A stretch of DNA of 64,000 nt from Sphingomonas oligophenolica (GCF_006438955.1 NZ_RCZK01000006.1:62001-126000), one strand, 5' to 3'. Shown: positions 9,899 to 24,329, numbered from the stretch's first letter. Numbers and translations: made by a program. Notes: generated from the letters alone by a model not told the origin.

Positions 9899-10243
9899 TT
9901 GCTCAACCGGGGACACGACAGCGACAGCGTGGGGACGCTGGTCGGCCAGTTGGTCGAGGACACCCGCGGTCTGGCGAAGGCGGAGATCGCGCTGGCGAAG
10001 GCGCGGCTCGGCGAGCGCGTCGCTGCGTATCGAACCGCTGTGGTGTTCTTCGTCGTCGCGGGCACGCTGGCGTTCGCCGCGCTGATCGCGTTGCTCGTCG
10101 GGATGATCCTGACGCTCGCGACGCTGGTCGGTCCCGGCTACGCGACCGCAATCGTAGTGGTCGGCGTGCTCGCTTTGGCAGGTGTGCTCGGGCTGATCGG
10201 CAAGAGTAAGCTCGCCAGGCCCGACCCGGAGACCGCGGCATGA
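9899..10243 (+). CDS. Phage-holin-like / YqjE family membrane protein
   Basis: A 114-residue protein with an N-terminal amphipathic helix (VGQLVEDTRGLAKAEIALAK) and two hydrophobic helices (about residues 44-70 and 75-100). This is the layout of the Actino_holin-X / YqjE family. The start is TTG, two bases after the preceding stop. Its own stop overlaps the next start (ATGA). Together with its neighbours it reproduces the E. coli yqjD-yqjE-yqjK order, so it is probably a stress-induced envelope component and not a lysis protein. Confidence 0.72.
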   Translation: MLNRGHDSDSVGTLVGQLVEDTRGLAKAEIALAKARLGERVAAYRTAVVFFVVAGTLAFAALIALLVGMILTLATLVGPGYATAIVVVGVLALAGVLGLIGKSKLARPDPETAA

Positions 10244-10554
10244 CCCATCCCGGTGATCGCCTCCTCGCCGCCCAGGCCGAAGCTGCTGAGCAACGCGATC
10301 GGGTAACCACCTCGATGCGGCTCCTCAAGGCCAAGCTCAGTCCCCGCCGGATCGCGAAACAGGCGATGGTCGATGCAACGATCGCGGGCGAATCCGCGGC
10401 GATCGCGGGCGTCGAGACCGCACGTCGCTATCCCGGCACTCTCACCGGGCTGGTCGCGGCGGCGGGGCTGTTCCTCGCGCGCCACCGCATCGCCCTGCTC
10501 TTTCGCCGTACCCCGCGCGGCGATCACGAAACCGACGCCGGTGATCTGAGTTGA
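10240..10554 (+). CDS. DUF3618/YqjK-like small protein
   Basis: A 104-residue protein whose ATG overlaps the stop of the holin-like gene by four bases. An N-terminal charged helix (LLAAQAEAAEQRDRVTTSMR, then LLKAKLSPRRIAKQAM) is followed by an alanine-rich stretch and one hydrophobic helix (TGLVAAAGLFLARHRIALLF). The pattern resembles DUF3618/YqjK proteins, which accompany YqjD and YqjE. The function is unknown; the coupling suggests it acts with its neighbours at the inner membrane. Confidence 0.62.
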   Translation: MTHPGDRLLAAQAEAAEQRDRVTTSMRLLKAKLSPRRIAKQAMVDATIAGESAAIAGVETARRYPGTLTGLVAAAGLFLARHRIALLFRRTPRGDHETDAGDLS

Positions 10555-10582
10555 TCATCCGACGCCTGCTCAAAAGGATTTG

Positions 10583-10951
10583 ATGATGACCAAGACCAAA
10601 GATCACGCCCAGGGCGCCGCCCACGACGCCGCGCGGCGCACCGCCGAGACGATCGAATCGAACCCCCTGGCGATCCTGGCGGGCGGTCTGGCGGTCGGCG
10701 CGCTCGTCGGTGCGCTGTTGCCCCGTTCGGAGCGCGAAAAGGAACTGCTCGCCCCGCTTGGCAAGGAACTGGGCGCGCGCGCCAGGGCCGCGACCGACGC
10801 CGCAAAGGATGCGGGCAAGAGCGAACTCGAAGAGTTGGGCCTGACCAAGGGTGCCGCGAAGGATCAGGCGAAATCGCTGTTCCAGGGCGTGGCCAGAGCG
10901 ATCGGCAACGCGGGCACCGCAGCCGCGAAGCAGGCGACCACCAAGCCATAA
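10583..10951 (+). CDS. Membrane-anchored helical protein, stress cluster
   Basis: A 122-residue protein with a polar N-terminus (HAQGAAHDAARRTAETIESN), a single Gly/Ala-rich membrane helix (PLAILAGGLAVGALVGALLP) and a long Ala/Lys/Glu helix behind it. The order is the reverse of the YqjD-like gene. It is 28 bases downstream of the previous stop. AAAAGGA lies before two consecutive ATGs (10583 and 10586), and either may be used. It is the last gene of the putative EcfG-controlled cluster. No specific function can be given. Confidence 0.62.
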   Translation: MMTKTKDHAQGAAHDAARRTAETIESNPLAILAGGLAVGALVGALLPRSEREKELLAPLGKELGARARAATDAAKDAGKSELEELGLTKGAAKDQAKSLFQGVARAIGNAGTAAAKQATTKP

Positions 10952-11013
10952 CGCTTCAACCCGCCGCCGAAGCGCGCTAGGGGCTCGCGCGAACACCCCA
11001 TCCAGGAATTCGC

Positions 11014-11241
11014 ATGAGCAAGCTCCACCTCGTCTTCGGCGGCCGCGTCAAGGACCCGCGCACCCTCGATTTCGCCGATCCGAAGAATCTCGACATCGTC
11101 GGCATCTTTCCCGACTATGCCAGCGCCGAAAAGGCATGGCGGTCCGTCGCGCAGCGCACGGTGGACGATGCCGAGATGAAGTTCGTCGTGGTGCACCTGC
11201 ACCGCTTGCTCGAACCCGATGCGCTGACGCCGGAGAGCTAA
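11014..11241 (+). CDS. DUF4170 family protein
   Basis: A 75-residue soluble protein (MSKLHLVFGGRVKDPRTLDF... VVHLHRLLEPD) matching the small DUF4170 family found mainly in alphaproteobacteria. The pattern is a short beta strand, a FADPKNLDIVGIFPDY loop, a helix with SAEKAWRSVAQRTVDDAEM, and a final strand. It has no known function. It converges on greA with a hairpin in between. Confidence 0.72.
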   Translation: MSKLHLVFGGRVKDPRTLDFADPKNLDIVGIFPDYASAEKAWRSVAQRTVDDAEMKFVVVHLHRLLEPDALTPES

Positions 11242-11247
11242 GCCGAC

Positions 11248-11269
11248 CGGCCTTCCAACCGGGAGGCCG
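11248..11269. terminator. Hairpin between DUF4170 gene and greA
   Basis: CGGCCTTCC and GGGAGGCCG pair over nine positions (one G-T) around an AACC loop. It stands seven bases after the DUF4170 stop and seven before the greA stop, so it can serve both convergent genes. There is no T-run, as is common at high GC. Confidence 0.5.
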
Positions 11270-11275
11270 CGGCGA

Positions 11276-11752
11276 CTAGATGAATTCGATCTTCGACACC
11301 ACGTAATAGCGGTCGCCCGCGGGCACCGACACTTCGACCTCGTCGTCGACCTTGCGCCCGATCAGCGCGCGGCCCATCGGCGAATTATACGAAATCCGGC
11401 CGCTCCTGGCGTTCGCCTCGGTCTGGCCGACGATCTGGTAGGTGATCGGCTTGTCGTCGTCGTCGCGCAGCGTCACCGTCGCGCCGAACACCACCTTGTC
11501 GCCCGACAGATCGAGCGGATCGATGATCTGCGCACGGCTCAGCTTGTCCTCGATATCGCTGATCGTGGCCTCGTTCTGGCCCTGCTGCTCCTTGGCGGCA
11601 TGATATTCAGCGTTTTCGGACAAATCGCCGTGTGCGCGCGCTTCTTCGATCGCGTCGACGATCAGCGGCCGTTCCGCCTTCAGCCGTTTCAGCTCGGAAG
11701 TCAGCGTGTCATAGCCTTCCTGAAGCATCGGCATCTTATCGACGGTGGCCAT
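11276..11752 (-). CDS. greA: Transcription elongation factor GreA
   Basis: A 158-residue GreA, the canonical length. The N-terminal coiled coil (about residues 10-75) carries the acidic tip: [20 protein letters not shown], then [14 protein letters not shown]. The C-terminal FKBP-like domain contains [18 protein letters not shown] and [17 protein letters not shown]. GreA inserts the coiled coil into the RNA polymerase secondary channel and stimulates cleavage of backtracked transcripts. The frame extends 20 codons further upstream, but the ATG at 11752 gives the family N-terminus. It is 60 bases downstream of carB. Confidence 0.95.
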   Translation of the reverse strand: MATVDKMPMLQEGYDTLTSELKRLKAERPLIVDAIEEARAHGDLSENAEYHAAKEQQGQNEATISDIEDKLSRAQIIDPLDLSGDKVVFGATVTLRDDDDKPITYQIVGQTEANARSGRISYNSPMGRALIGRKVDDEVEVSVPAGDRYYVVSKIEFI

Positions 11753-11812
11753 ATCTGTCCCTGTTCCCATTAATCGCGCCCCAAGCGGATCGTCACGATC
11801 CGCCGCACTCAA

Positions 11813-15169
<3,357 letters not shown>

Positions 15170-15170
15170 T

Positions 15171-15575
15171 TCAAGAAACTACCGCGATAAGAATGGCTAC
15201 CGCGATCGCAATCGCGGTTAGGATGACGCCCCACTTCGTCCAGTTAATCGGTGATTCTTCGTCTGGACGCGACGCGCGCTCTGAATACGAGCGATGGATT
15301 ATGCCCGTGCCGGGATTGATTGTAGTCGATATATCGTGAGTGCGCTCTATCTCGTTTATGCCAACGCGGCTGATGCGATACCGAGTTGGCGATTGTGATA
15401 TGCTTACCACGAGACCAGACTGGACGAGTGCGGCGATCGCGCCTTCGACCGCAAGCGGCTCTATTGGTGGTCGGAAACTTTCGGCAATCTCGGCCGCAGA
15501 TAGCTCTGCTCTCGCTTCATCGATTTGATCGTGAAGCCGAAGCAACACCGATTTCTGATCAGCATCGGCAAGCAT
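15171..15575 (-). CDS. Hypothetical winged-helix-like protein with C-terminal anchor
   Basis: A 134-residue protein of unknown function. The first 75 residues ([15 protein letters not shown]... [20 protein letters not shown]) have the helix-helix-wing rhythm of a winged-helix domain. A polar linker and one C-terminal membrane helix ([20 protein letters not shown]) complete it. Its ATG overlaps the carA stop (TAATG), and its own stop lies one base before the carB start region, so it is embedded in the car operon. Codon use is visibly more AT-rich (ATA, TTA, AGA, GTA) than in carA and carB, which suggests recent acquisition. The winged-helix assignment is weak. Confidence 0.7.
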   Translation of the reverse strand: MLADADQKSVLLRLHDQIDEARAELSAAEIAESFRPPIEPLAVEGAIAALVQSGLVVSISQSPTRYRISRVGINEIERTHDISTTINPGTGIIHRSYSERASRPDEESPINWTKWGVILTAIAIAVAILIAVVS

Positions 15576-16858
15576 TACGGTTTCGGCTCCAGTGATCCCA
15601 CAAACCGCTCGAACAAATACAAACTATCCTGCGGCCCCGGGCTCGCCTCGGGGTGATATTGCACGCTGAACGCGCGGCCACCGTCGATTTCGATCCCCGC
15701 GTTCGAACCGTCGAACAGCGACACGTGCGTCTCGGTGACGCCCGCGGGCAGGCTGTCACGCTCGACCGAAAAGCCGTGGTTCATGCTCGTGATCTCGACC
15801 GCGCCGTCGGACAGCCGCTTGACCGGATGATTGGCACCGCGATGCCCCTGGAACATCTTGGTCGTCGTCGCGCCCAGCGCGAGCCCGAGCAGCTGATGCC
15901 CCAGGCAAATCCCGAACAGCGGCAACTTGGTGTCGAGCAGCGCGCGGATCACCGGCACCGCATAGTCCGCGGTCGCCGCCGGATCGCCCGGGCCGTTCGA
16001 CAGGAAAATCCCGTCGGGCTTCAACGCCATCACCTGTTCGAAACTCGCGGTGGCGGGGACGACGGACACCTGCGCGCCCGCCTCGACCAGGTTGCGGAAG
16101 ATATTGTGTTTGCTGCCGTAATCGATCGCAACGACGTGGGGGCGGTTCAGCTGGCCACGTCCTTCGACAAGCTCAGGACGAACGGGGGTTAATAAGGCGC
16201 CCTGTCCCCCCTCTTCCGTTCGTCCTGAGCCTGTCGAAGGACCTGCCCTGGGCGCACCGCTCTCCCCATACCCGAACCCCAGCCGCCACACGCCGCCCGC
16301 GCGATCATCGCCCCACCCGCCGTGCGTTGCGCGCGTGACCTCCTTGGCAAGGTCCATCCCCTCGAGCCCCGGCCACGCCCGCGCCATTGCGAGCAGCGCC
16401 TCGACATCGAACACTCCATCGGGTGAATGCGCGATCACCCCATTGGGCGCGCCACCCGCCCTGATCCGCCGCGTCAGCGCGCGCGTATCGATCCCCGACA
16501 GCCCGATCCGCGCATGCCGCTGCATCCACCCGTCGAGCCGCTCGACCGCGCGGAAGCTCGACGGCGCGGTCACGTCCTCGCGCACGATCATGCCGAGCGC
16601 ATGCGGCATGTCCGCCTCGACATCGTCGGGGTTCGCGCCGACATTGCCGATATGCGGGAAGGTGAAGGTGACGATCTGCCCCGCGAAGCTGGGATCGGTC
16701 ATGATCTCCTGATAGCCCGTCATCGCGGTGTGGAAACACACCTCGCCGACTGCTTGCCCTTCCGCGCCGAAGCCCCGCCCCCACGCGATCTCGCCGTTCG
16801 CGAGGACGAGCACCCCGGTCGCTCCATTAGGCGCAGCACTATGATTGGCGTCGGCCAT
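15575..16858 (-). CDS. carA: Carbamoyl-phosphate synthase small subunit, with repeat-derived insert
   Basis: A 427-residue CarA with an N-terminal small-subunit domain (about residues 1-190) and a C-terminal class I glutamine amidotransferase domain. The nucleophile is C318 in GICLGHQL, and YHPEASPGP provides the His/Glu pair. It releases ammonia from glutamine for CarB. Between the two domains, residues about 206-234 (PSTGSGRT ... RPELVEGR) are encoded by a pair of family A repeats and account for the protein being about 30 residues longer than typical. The frame is intact and the insert falls in the inter-domain linker, so activity is probably kept. Confidence 0.95.
   Translation of the reverse strand: MADANHSAAPNGATGVLVLANGEIAWGRGFGAEGQAVGEVCFHTAMTGYQEIMTDPSFAGQIVTFTFPHIGNVGANPDDVEADMPHALGMIVREDVTAPSSFRAVERLDGWMQRHARIGLSGIDTRALTRRIRAGGAPNGVIAHSPDGVFDVEALLAMARAWPGLEGMDLAKEVTRATHGGWGDDRAGGVWRLGFGYGESGAPRAGPSTGSGRTEEGGQGALLTPVRPELVEGRGQLNRPHVVAIDYGSKHNIFRNLVEAGAQVSVVPATASFEQVMALKPDGIFLSNGPGDPAATADYAVPVIRALLDTKLPLFGICLGHQLLGLALGATTTKMFQGHRGANHPVKRLSDGAVEITSMNHGFSVERDSLPAGVTETHVSLFDGSNAGIEIDGGRAFSVQYHPEASPGPQDSLYLFERFVGSLEPKP
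16158..16243. repeat. Family A repeat pair inside carA
   Basis: Two facing copies (16158-16186 and 16216-16243) of the TTCGTCCTGAGCCTGTCGAAGG element lie within the carA coding sequence and keep its frame. They encode the segments STGSGRT and VRPELVEGR in the linker between the two CarA domains. Confidence 0.85.
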
Positions 16859-16954
16859 GGTCTGGCGGGCACTCCACTTGGGGTCAACGATGTCGCTAAG
16901 CCCCGCTCGCTAAGGACGCGCGCCGCTTGCGTCAATCTGATAAGGGCCTTTTCC

Positions 16955-17407
16955 ATGATTCGAGATGACATCAAAGCCGCCCAGATCGCCGCCATGAAGG
17001 CCGGCGACAAGGACACCCGCAACGCGGTCAGCCTGATTCAAGCCGCGATCAAGAACCGCGACATCGAAGCGCGCACCGGGAAAGCCCCCGACGATGACGA
17101 GGCGCTCGTCGTCGAGGTGCTCCAGAAAATGGTCAAACAGCGCCGCGAATCGATCGAGATGTACGAAAAGGGCGGTCGCCAGGAACTCGCCGACGCCGAG
17201 AAAACCGAGGTCGCGGTCATCGAACGCTTCCTCCCCGCGCAATTGAGCGAGGCCGACACCACCGCCGCGATCGAGGCGATCAAGACCGAACTCGGCGCGA
17301 CGGGCATGAAGGACATGGGCCGCGTCATGGCCGAACTAAAGGCGCGCCACGCCAGCGAACTCGACATGAGCAAGGCGAGCGGGCTGGTGAAGGCGGCGTT
17401 GAGCTAA
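16955..17407 (+). CDS. GatB/YqeY domain-containing protein
   Basis: A 150-residue protein formed by the YqeY domain alone (MIRDDIKAAQIAAMKAGDKD ... NAVSLIQAAIKN, MVKQRRESIEMYEKGGR, AELKARHASELDMSKAS). The same helical domain forms the C-terminal tRNA-binding tail of GatB, and the stand-alone form is widespread and may bind tRNA. It stands divergently from carA with 96 bases between. In many alphaproteobacteria yqeY precedes dnaG and rpoD, which is nearly the order here. Confidence 0.9.
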   Translation: MIRDDIKAAQIAAMKAGDKDTRNAVSLIQAAIKNRDIEARTGKAPDDDEALVVEVLQKMVKQRRESIEMYEKGGRQELADAEKTEVAVIERFLPAQLSEADTTAAIEAIKTELGATGMKDMGRVMAELKARHASELDMSKASGLVKAALS

Positions 17408-17436
17408 CGCCCTTCGAACAGGGGCATTCCTCTATC

Positions 17437-17464
17437 CCGTTCGTCCTGAGCTTGTCGAAGGACG
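17437..17464 (+). repeat. Family A repeat, single copy
   Basis: One copy of CCGTTCGTCCTGAGCTTG followed by TCGAAGGACG in the gap after the YqeY gene. A degenerate partner arm (CGCCCTTCGAACAGGGG) precedes it at about 17408-17424. Confidence 0.75.
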
Positions 17465-17516
17465 TATCCAGCGCGAAACACTCGCCCGAATCGTTGGACC
17501 GTGGCATAGGTCGCGG

Positions 17517-17912
17517 ATGGCGTTCTGGGCTTACCTTCTCCGTTGCGGCGACGGCAGCTTTTACGCGGGTCACTGCGATAATCTTGAGTCACGAATCGGC
17601 GCGCACCGTTCCGGGCGCGGGTCGGATTACACCGCGCGCCGCCAGCCGGTGTGGTTCGCCTGGGCACAGGATTTTCCATCCCGTCTGGAAGCGCTTGAGG
17701 CAGAGCGGCGAATCAAAGGCTGGTCGCACGCGAAGAAGGAGGCGCTGGTCGCGGGCGATTGGGAACGCCTGTCCCAATTGGCGCGGGCATGTGGGACACG
17801 TCCTTCGACAAGCTCAGGACGAACGGCTGGGGTGGATCCCACCGCTCCCTCCTACCAGGTTCGTGCTGAGCGTGTCGAAGCACGTGCCCCGAGCGAAATC
17901 CCCACCGCATGA
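17517..17912 (+). CDS. GIY-YIG domain protein with repeat-derived tail
   Basis: The 131-residue protein starts with a single GIY-YIG-type nuclease domain (WAYLLRCGDGSFYAGHCDNL, ESRIGAHRSGRGSDYTARRQ, LEAERRIKGWSHAKKEALVA). This is the UPF0213/YhbQ layout. The GIY and YIG motifs appear as AYLL and FYAG, so the second Tyr-Ile-Gly is altered. From about residue 94 on, the chain is read through a family A repeat pair (RPSTSSGRT ... RAERVEARAP). Its TGA overlaps the dnaG ATG. The tail was probably gained when repeats entered the 3' end. Whether the domain is catalytic cannot be decided from sequence alone. Confidence 0.78.
   Translation: MAFWAYLLRCGDGSFYAGHCDNLESRIGAHRSGRGSDYTARRQPVWFAWAQDFPSRLEALEAERRIKGWSHAKKEALVAGDWERLSQLARACGTRPSTSSGRTAGVDPTAPSYQVRAERVEARAPSEIPTA
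17797..17886. repeat. Family A repeat pair at the 3' end of the GIY-YIG gene
   Basis: Two facing copies (17797-17826 and 17858-17886) lie within the last third of the GIY-YIG coding sequence, 23 bases before the dnaG ATG. They are read in frame as PSTSSGRT and AERVEAR. Confidence 0.82.
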
Positions 17913-19764
17913 CCCTCACCCCCGCCTTCCTCGACGAACTGCGCGCACGCACGTCGCTGTCGGCGCTGATCGGCAAGACCACCAAGCTGCAGAAAGCGGG
18001 CCGCGAGATGCGCGGCTGCTGTCCGTTCCACAACGAAAAGACCCCATCGTTCTACGTCAACGACGACAAGGCGTTCTATCACTGCTTCGGCTGTAGCGCC
18101 CATGGCGACGCGATCCGCTGGATGACCGACCAGCGCGGGCTGCCCTTCATCGACGCGGTCAAGGAACTGGCGCAGGCTGCGGGACTCGAGATGCCCGCGA
18201 TGGACCGCCAGTCCGCTGAACGCGCCGAGCGCGCCAAGGGCCTCCATGAGGCGATGGCCGACGCCGCGACCTGGTTCACCGAGCAACTCAACGGCCTCCC
18301 CGGTGCCGAGGCGCGCGCGCTGCTCGACCGCCGCGGGATCAAGCCGGAAACCGCGCGCGCCTTCGGGATGGGGTTCGCGCCCGACAGCCGCGGCAAATTG
18401 AAGGCCGCGCTCAAGGACTATGGCGACGCGATGCTCGTCGAATCGGGGATGCTGATCCAGGTGGAGGGGAAAGAGCCCTATGATCGGTTCCGCGGGCGCC
18501 TGATGATCCCGATCCGCGACGCGCGCGGCCGCACCATCGCGTTCGGCGGGCGGATCATGGATCAGGGCGAGCCCAAATACCTGAATTCTCCCGACACCCC
18601 GCTCTTCGACAAGGGCCGCACGCTCTACAACCTCGACCAGGCCGCCCCCGCCAGCCGCAAGGCGGGGCGCGTGCTCGTGGTCGAAGGCTATATGGACGTC
18701 ATCGCGCTCGCGCAGGCGGGGATCGCGGAGGCGGTCGCGCCGCTCGGCACCGCGCTGACCGAGGCACAGCTCGAGCGATTGTGGCGGATGGTCGACGTCC
18801 CCATCCTCTGCTTCGACGGCGACAGCGCGGGACAGAAGGCGGCGCTGAGGGCGGCCCACCGCGCGCTGCCGATGCTCAGCCCCGGCAAAAGCCTCGCGTT
18901 CGTGACCTTGCCGCCGGGGCAGGACCCCGACGACCTCGTCAAGGCGGGCGGCCGACCGGCGATGGAGGCGCTGCTGAAGGCGACCGAACCGCTGGTCGAT
19001 CGGCTCTGGTCGAGCGAATACGCCGCCGAGGCGCTCGACACCCCCGAACAGCGTGCCGGGCTGAAACAGCGGCTGATGGAGCTGGCCTCAACGATCGCCG
19101 ATCAGTCGGTCCGGGTCGAATATGAACGCGATTTCCGCCGCCGCCTCGACCAACAATTCGCGCCGCAGCGCCGCCCCTTCGTGCCGTTCCAGAAACGATC
19201 CGGCCCGTGGAAGCCGCCGATCGCGCCGATCACCCAGGATACAAAGGAGTTTCATGCAAGCGGAATAGACCGCGTGTTGGCAAAGGCGATTTTGGCTGGG
19301 CTCATTCGTCATCCGACCGAAATTGCACGACATATGGAGGTGCTGGGCAGCTTACGCCTTATCGATGGTGCATTCGGGCGACTTTTCGAGGCGGTCATTG
19401 ATGTAGCGTTGGAAGATCAAGCGCTTGATAGCGTCCGATTGCGCACCATATTGGCCAAATCTGGGTTCGATTCGATCGCTAGCGATCTGATGAGAGCCGA
19501 CACCATGCCCTACACGTTCACGCAGGAAGCAGGCGATCCAGACCGTTCGCGCGCCGATTTAGACGAAGCAATCTCGATCATGATCGCGGCACCGGAAGTC
19601 TCGGCGGCTCTGGCGATGATAGACCGGGAGGAAGCGACGGTCTGCGCGGATGCGTTCGAACGGCAAGTGGCATTGGTGAGAGAGAAACAGGCGTTGGAGG
19701 ATCGGCTTGCAAATCTATGTCAAGCGAACGAAGACGCCCGAGCATTCGGATCCGAGGGTAATTG

Positions 19765-19765
<1 letters not shown>
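17909..19765 (+). CDS. dnaG: DNA primase
   Basis: A 618-residue primase. The CHC2 zinc ribbon is complete (C38, H41, C59, C62 in [20 protein letters not shown] and HCFGC). The catalytic core follows, with the TOPRIM glutamate near residue 258 ([11 protein letters not shown]) and the [10 protein letters not shown] acidic motif. The C-terminal DnaB-binding domain is residues about 440-618. It makes RNA primers for replication. The ATG overlaps the previous stop (ATGA), and its stop overlaps the rpoD ATG (TGATG). From about position 19233 the codon use becomes clearly more AT-rich than in the rest of the gene and in rpoD, while homology to the C-terminal domain is kept. Confidence 0.94.
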
Positions 19766-21801
<2,036 letters not shown>

Positions 21802-21862
21802 GCCGTTCACCGGCGACCGCCGGGTTCCAGTCGGCAACCGCAAGGTTACCGCAGCGGCGTCT

Positions 21863-21879
21863 CGTCCCAGGCTGGGACG
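21863..21879 (+). terminator. Hairpin downstream of rpoD
   Basis: CGTCCCA-GGC-TGGGACG forms a seven-pair stem 62 bases after the rpoD stop and 68 bases before the next gene. It has no T-run; it could terminate or process the dnaG-rpoD transcript. Confidence 0.4.
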
Positions 21880-21946
21880 CGCGTGACGGACGGGTGGAAA
21901 CTTAACGCGCGTTGCCGCATCGTCCCAATGACATCAGGAGATATCG

Positions 21947-22639
21947 TTGGCCGATCGCCTATCCAATCAGCGGCTGCGCATCGTCGCGGGGCTCGTCTTC
22001 GCGACCCCGCTAGTCGCGCTGCCGCTCTTCGCCGCGGTCCACAACATGCCCGCCCGCGCCAGTACGCCCCGCGCCTCGATCGCGCGCGCCGTGCCGCCTC
22101 GCGCCGCGAGGCGATCGTCGCCCGCGGCGACGCCTTCCGCGACGTCAAGCGCCACCACGAAAACGCCGGTCGACGATCGCTTCGTCGTCAAGCACATCCT
22201 CGATACCGGCGGGCCGATCCCCTACGGCACCTATTTCTGGGACACGACCGGCGCGCCTGCCGGGCCGATCGTGATCACCGTCGACCTCGGCGCCGAAACC
22301 TTGTCGGTGTTCCGCAACGGGTACGAGATCGGCACCGCCGCGATCATCTTCGGCGCCAAGGGCATGGACACCCCGCTCGGCACCTTCCCGATCACGCAGA
22401 AGGACGCCGACCATATCTCGAACCTCTACGACGCGCCGATGCCGTACATGCTGCGGCTGACCAACGACGGGGTGTCGATCCACGGCAGCGAGATCAAATA
22501 CGAAAATGCGACCCACGGCTGTATCGGCATCCCGCTCGGCCTCGCCAGGAAGCTGTTCGGGGTGGTCAAGCTCGGCGACAAGGTCATCGTGACCAAGGAC
22601 AAGATGATCGGCGTCGGCCAATCGATCGTCGCGCGCTAG
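21947..22639 (+). CDS. L,D-transpeptidase (YkuD family)
   Basis: A 230-residue protein with an N-terminal membrane or signal segment (LRIVAGLVFATPLVALPLFA), a Pro/Ala/Arg/Ser-rich linker (about 40-75) and a YkuD domain ending with HGSEIKYENATHGCIGIP. The catalytic Cys is C192, with the conserved His before it. Such enzymes make 3-3 crosslinks in peptidoglycan or attach lipoproteins to it, in the periplasm. The start is TTG, six bases after GGAG. The gene stands alone and converges on the SulP transporter. Confidence 0.87.
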   Translation: MADRLSNQRLRIVAGLVFATPLVALPLFAAVHNMPARASTPRASIARAVPPRAARRSSPAATPSATSSATTKTPVDDRFVVKHILDTGGPIPYGTYFWDTTGAPAGPIVITVDLGAETLSVFRNGYEIGTAAIIFGAKGMDTPLGTFPITQKDADHISNLYDAPMPYMLRLTNDGVSIHGSEIKYENATHGCIGIPLGLARKLFGVVKLGDKVIVTKDKMIGVGQSIVAR

Positions 22640-22646
22640 CAACGTC

Positions 22647-24128
22647 TCAGTGCGGCGCGAGTCCGATCTCGACGCCGGTCTTGTCATGCAACGCGAACTT
22701 GTCGACCAGATCCGCACTCGCGCGGTTGTAGCCGATCACCTCGACCGCGACGTCTTCTCGCCGTAACGTGGCGACGATCTTGTCGAGCGCACCCACCGCC
22801 GAAATGTCCCAGAAATGCGCCGCGGTCACGTCGATCACGACCTGCCGCGCATCGCCGCGTCGCCGATCGAATTCGCGCGTGAACCGGTCGACCGAGGCGA
22901 AGAATAACTGCCCCGTGACGCGATAAATCGCGGTCTCGCCGTCCTGCACACGTTCGACCGCAAACATCCGCCGCACCTTCCCCGCGAAGAAAATCCCGGA
23001 CAGCAGCACGCCGGTCAGCACCCCCTTGGCCAGATCGTGCGCCGCGACCACGACGACCACCGTCGCCAGCATCACCAGTGACGACGGCCAGGGGTGGCGG
23101 CGCAGGTTCGGGATCGAATTCCAGCTGAACGTTCCGATCGATACCATGATCATCACCGCGACCAGCGCGGGCATCGGCACCCGCCCCACGAACGGGCCGA
23201 GCACCGCGAGCAGGAACAACAGGAACGCACCCGCGGTAAAGGTCGACAGCCGCCCGCGCCCGCCGCTGGTGACGTTGATCACCGACTGGCCGATCATCGC
23301 GCATCCACCCATGCCCCCGACCAGCGCGGCGACGATGTTCGCGCCGCCCTGCCCCGCGCATTCGCGGCGCTTGTCGCTGTCGGTGTGGGTCATGTCGTCG
23401 ACGATCTGCGCGGTCAGCAGCGATTCTAACAGCCCGACCGCGGCCATCGTCAGCGAATAGGGCGCGATGATCCTGAGCGTATCCCACGTCAGCGGTACGT
23501 TGGGCAGGACGATGCTGGGGAGCCCTTGCGGCAGCTTGCCCATGTCGCCGACGGTGTTGACGTGCGCGCCCACCCCGATGCTGATCGCGGTCAGCACCAG
23601 GATGGCGACCAGCGGCGATGGCACCGCCTTCGACACCCGCGGAAACAGATAGATCACCGCCAGCCCGCCCGCGACCATCGCATAGGTCTCCCAGCCGACT
23701 TGCGTCAGCTGCGGCAGTTGCGCCATGAAGATCAGGATCGCGAGCGCGTTGACGAACCCGGTGATCACCGATCGCGACACGAATTGCATCGCCAGGTCGA
23801 GCCGCGCGAGCCCCGCCAGCACCTGGATCAATCCCATCAGGATCGTCGCGGCGAACAAATATTCGACGCCATGGTCACGCACCAGCGGCACCACGACGAC
23901 CGCCACCGCAGCGGTGGCCCCGGAGATCATGCCGGGCCGCCCGCCGGTGAACGAAATCACCATCGCGATCGCGACCGAGGCGTACAGCCCGACGCGTGGA
24001 TCGACACCCGCGATGATCGAAAAACCAATCGCCTCGGGGATCAGCGCGAGCGCGACGACGATTCCGGCAAGGATGTCGACACGCGGGTTCGAGAGCCAGT
24101 CGCGGCGAAGCGTGGCGGATAGTGTCAT
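22647..24128 (-). CDS. SulP family anion transporter with STAS domain
   Basis: A 493-residue SulP permease. About 10-12 membrane helices occupy residues 15-390 ([60 protein letters not shown]). A cytoplasmic STAS domain covers about 400-490 ([20 protein letters not shown]). Family members carry sulfate, bicarbonate, chloride or C4-dicarboxylates; the substrate cannot be read from the sequence. The start at 24128 places the first helix correctly. The frame is open for 42 more codons upstream, but that part has no conserved features. Confidence 0.88.
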   Translation of the reverse strand: MTLSATLRRDWLSNPRVDILAGIVVALALIPEAIGFSIIAGVDPRVGLYASVAIAMVISFTGGRPGMISGATAAVAVVVVPLVRDHGVEYLFAATILMGLIQVLAGLARLDLAMQFVSRSVITGFVNALAILIFMAQLPQLTQVGWETYAMVAGGLAVIYLFPRVSKAVPSPLVAILVLTAISIGVGAHVNTVGDMGKLPQGLPSIVLPNVPLTWDTLRIIAPYSLTMAAVGLLESLLTAQIVDDMTHTDSDKRRECAGQGGANIVAALVGGMGGCAMIGQSVINVTSGGRGRLSTFTAGAFLLFLLAVLGPFVGRVPMPALVAVMIMVSIGTFSWNSIPNLRRHPWPSSLVMLATVVVVVAAHDLAKGVLTGVLLSGIFFAGKVRRMFAVERVQDGETAIYRVTGQLFFASVDRFTREFDRRRGDARQVVIDVTAAHFWDISAVGALDKIVATLRREDVAVEVIGYNRASADLVDKFALHDKTGVEIGLAPH

Positions 24129-24329
24129 GGGAAGGTCCAGATCGTGGTGCGGGACAACGCCCGCATGGTCCCGGGGATAGGCGCCGGGCCGAGCCACCCG
24201 CTCGAGCGGGTCCGTCGTATCATGCTGCATCGCAGTAATAGCAGTAAAAAGCAACCCGCAGTGGCCTCACGCAAAAAGGGCGCCGCAGCATCCGCTCCGG
24301 CACCCCGTTCGCATCGCCTCAGGCGAAGA

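Noticed and set aside
9899..10243. Prophage holin
   Set aside because: It resembles phage holins only in topology; the neighbours are YqjD- and YqjK-like, and no phage genes are nearby.
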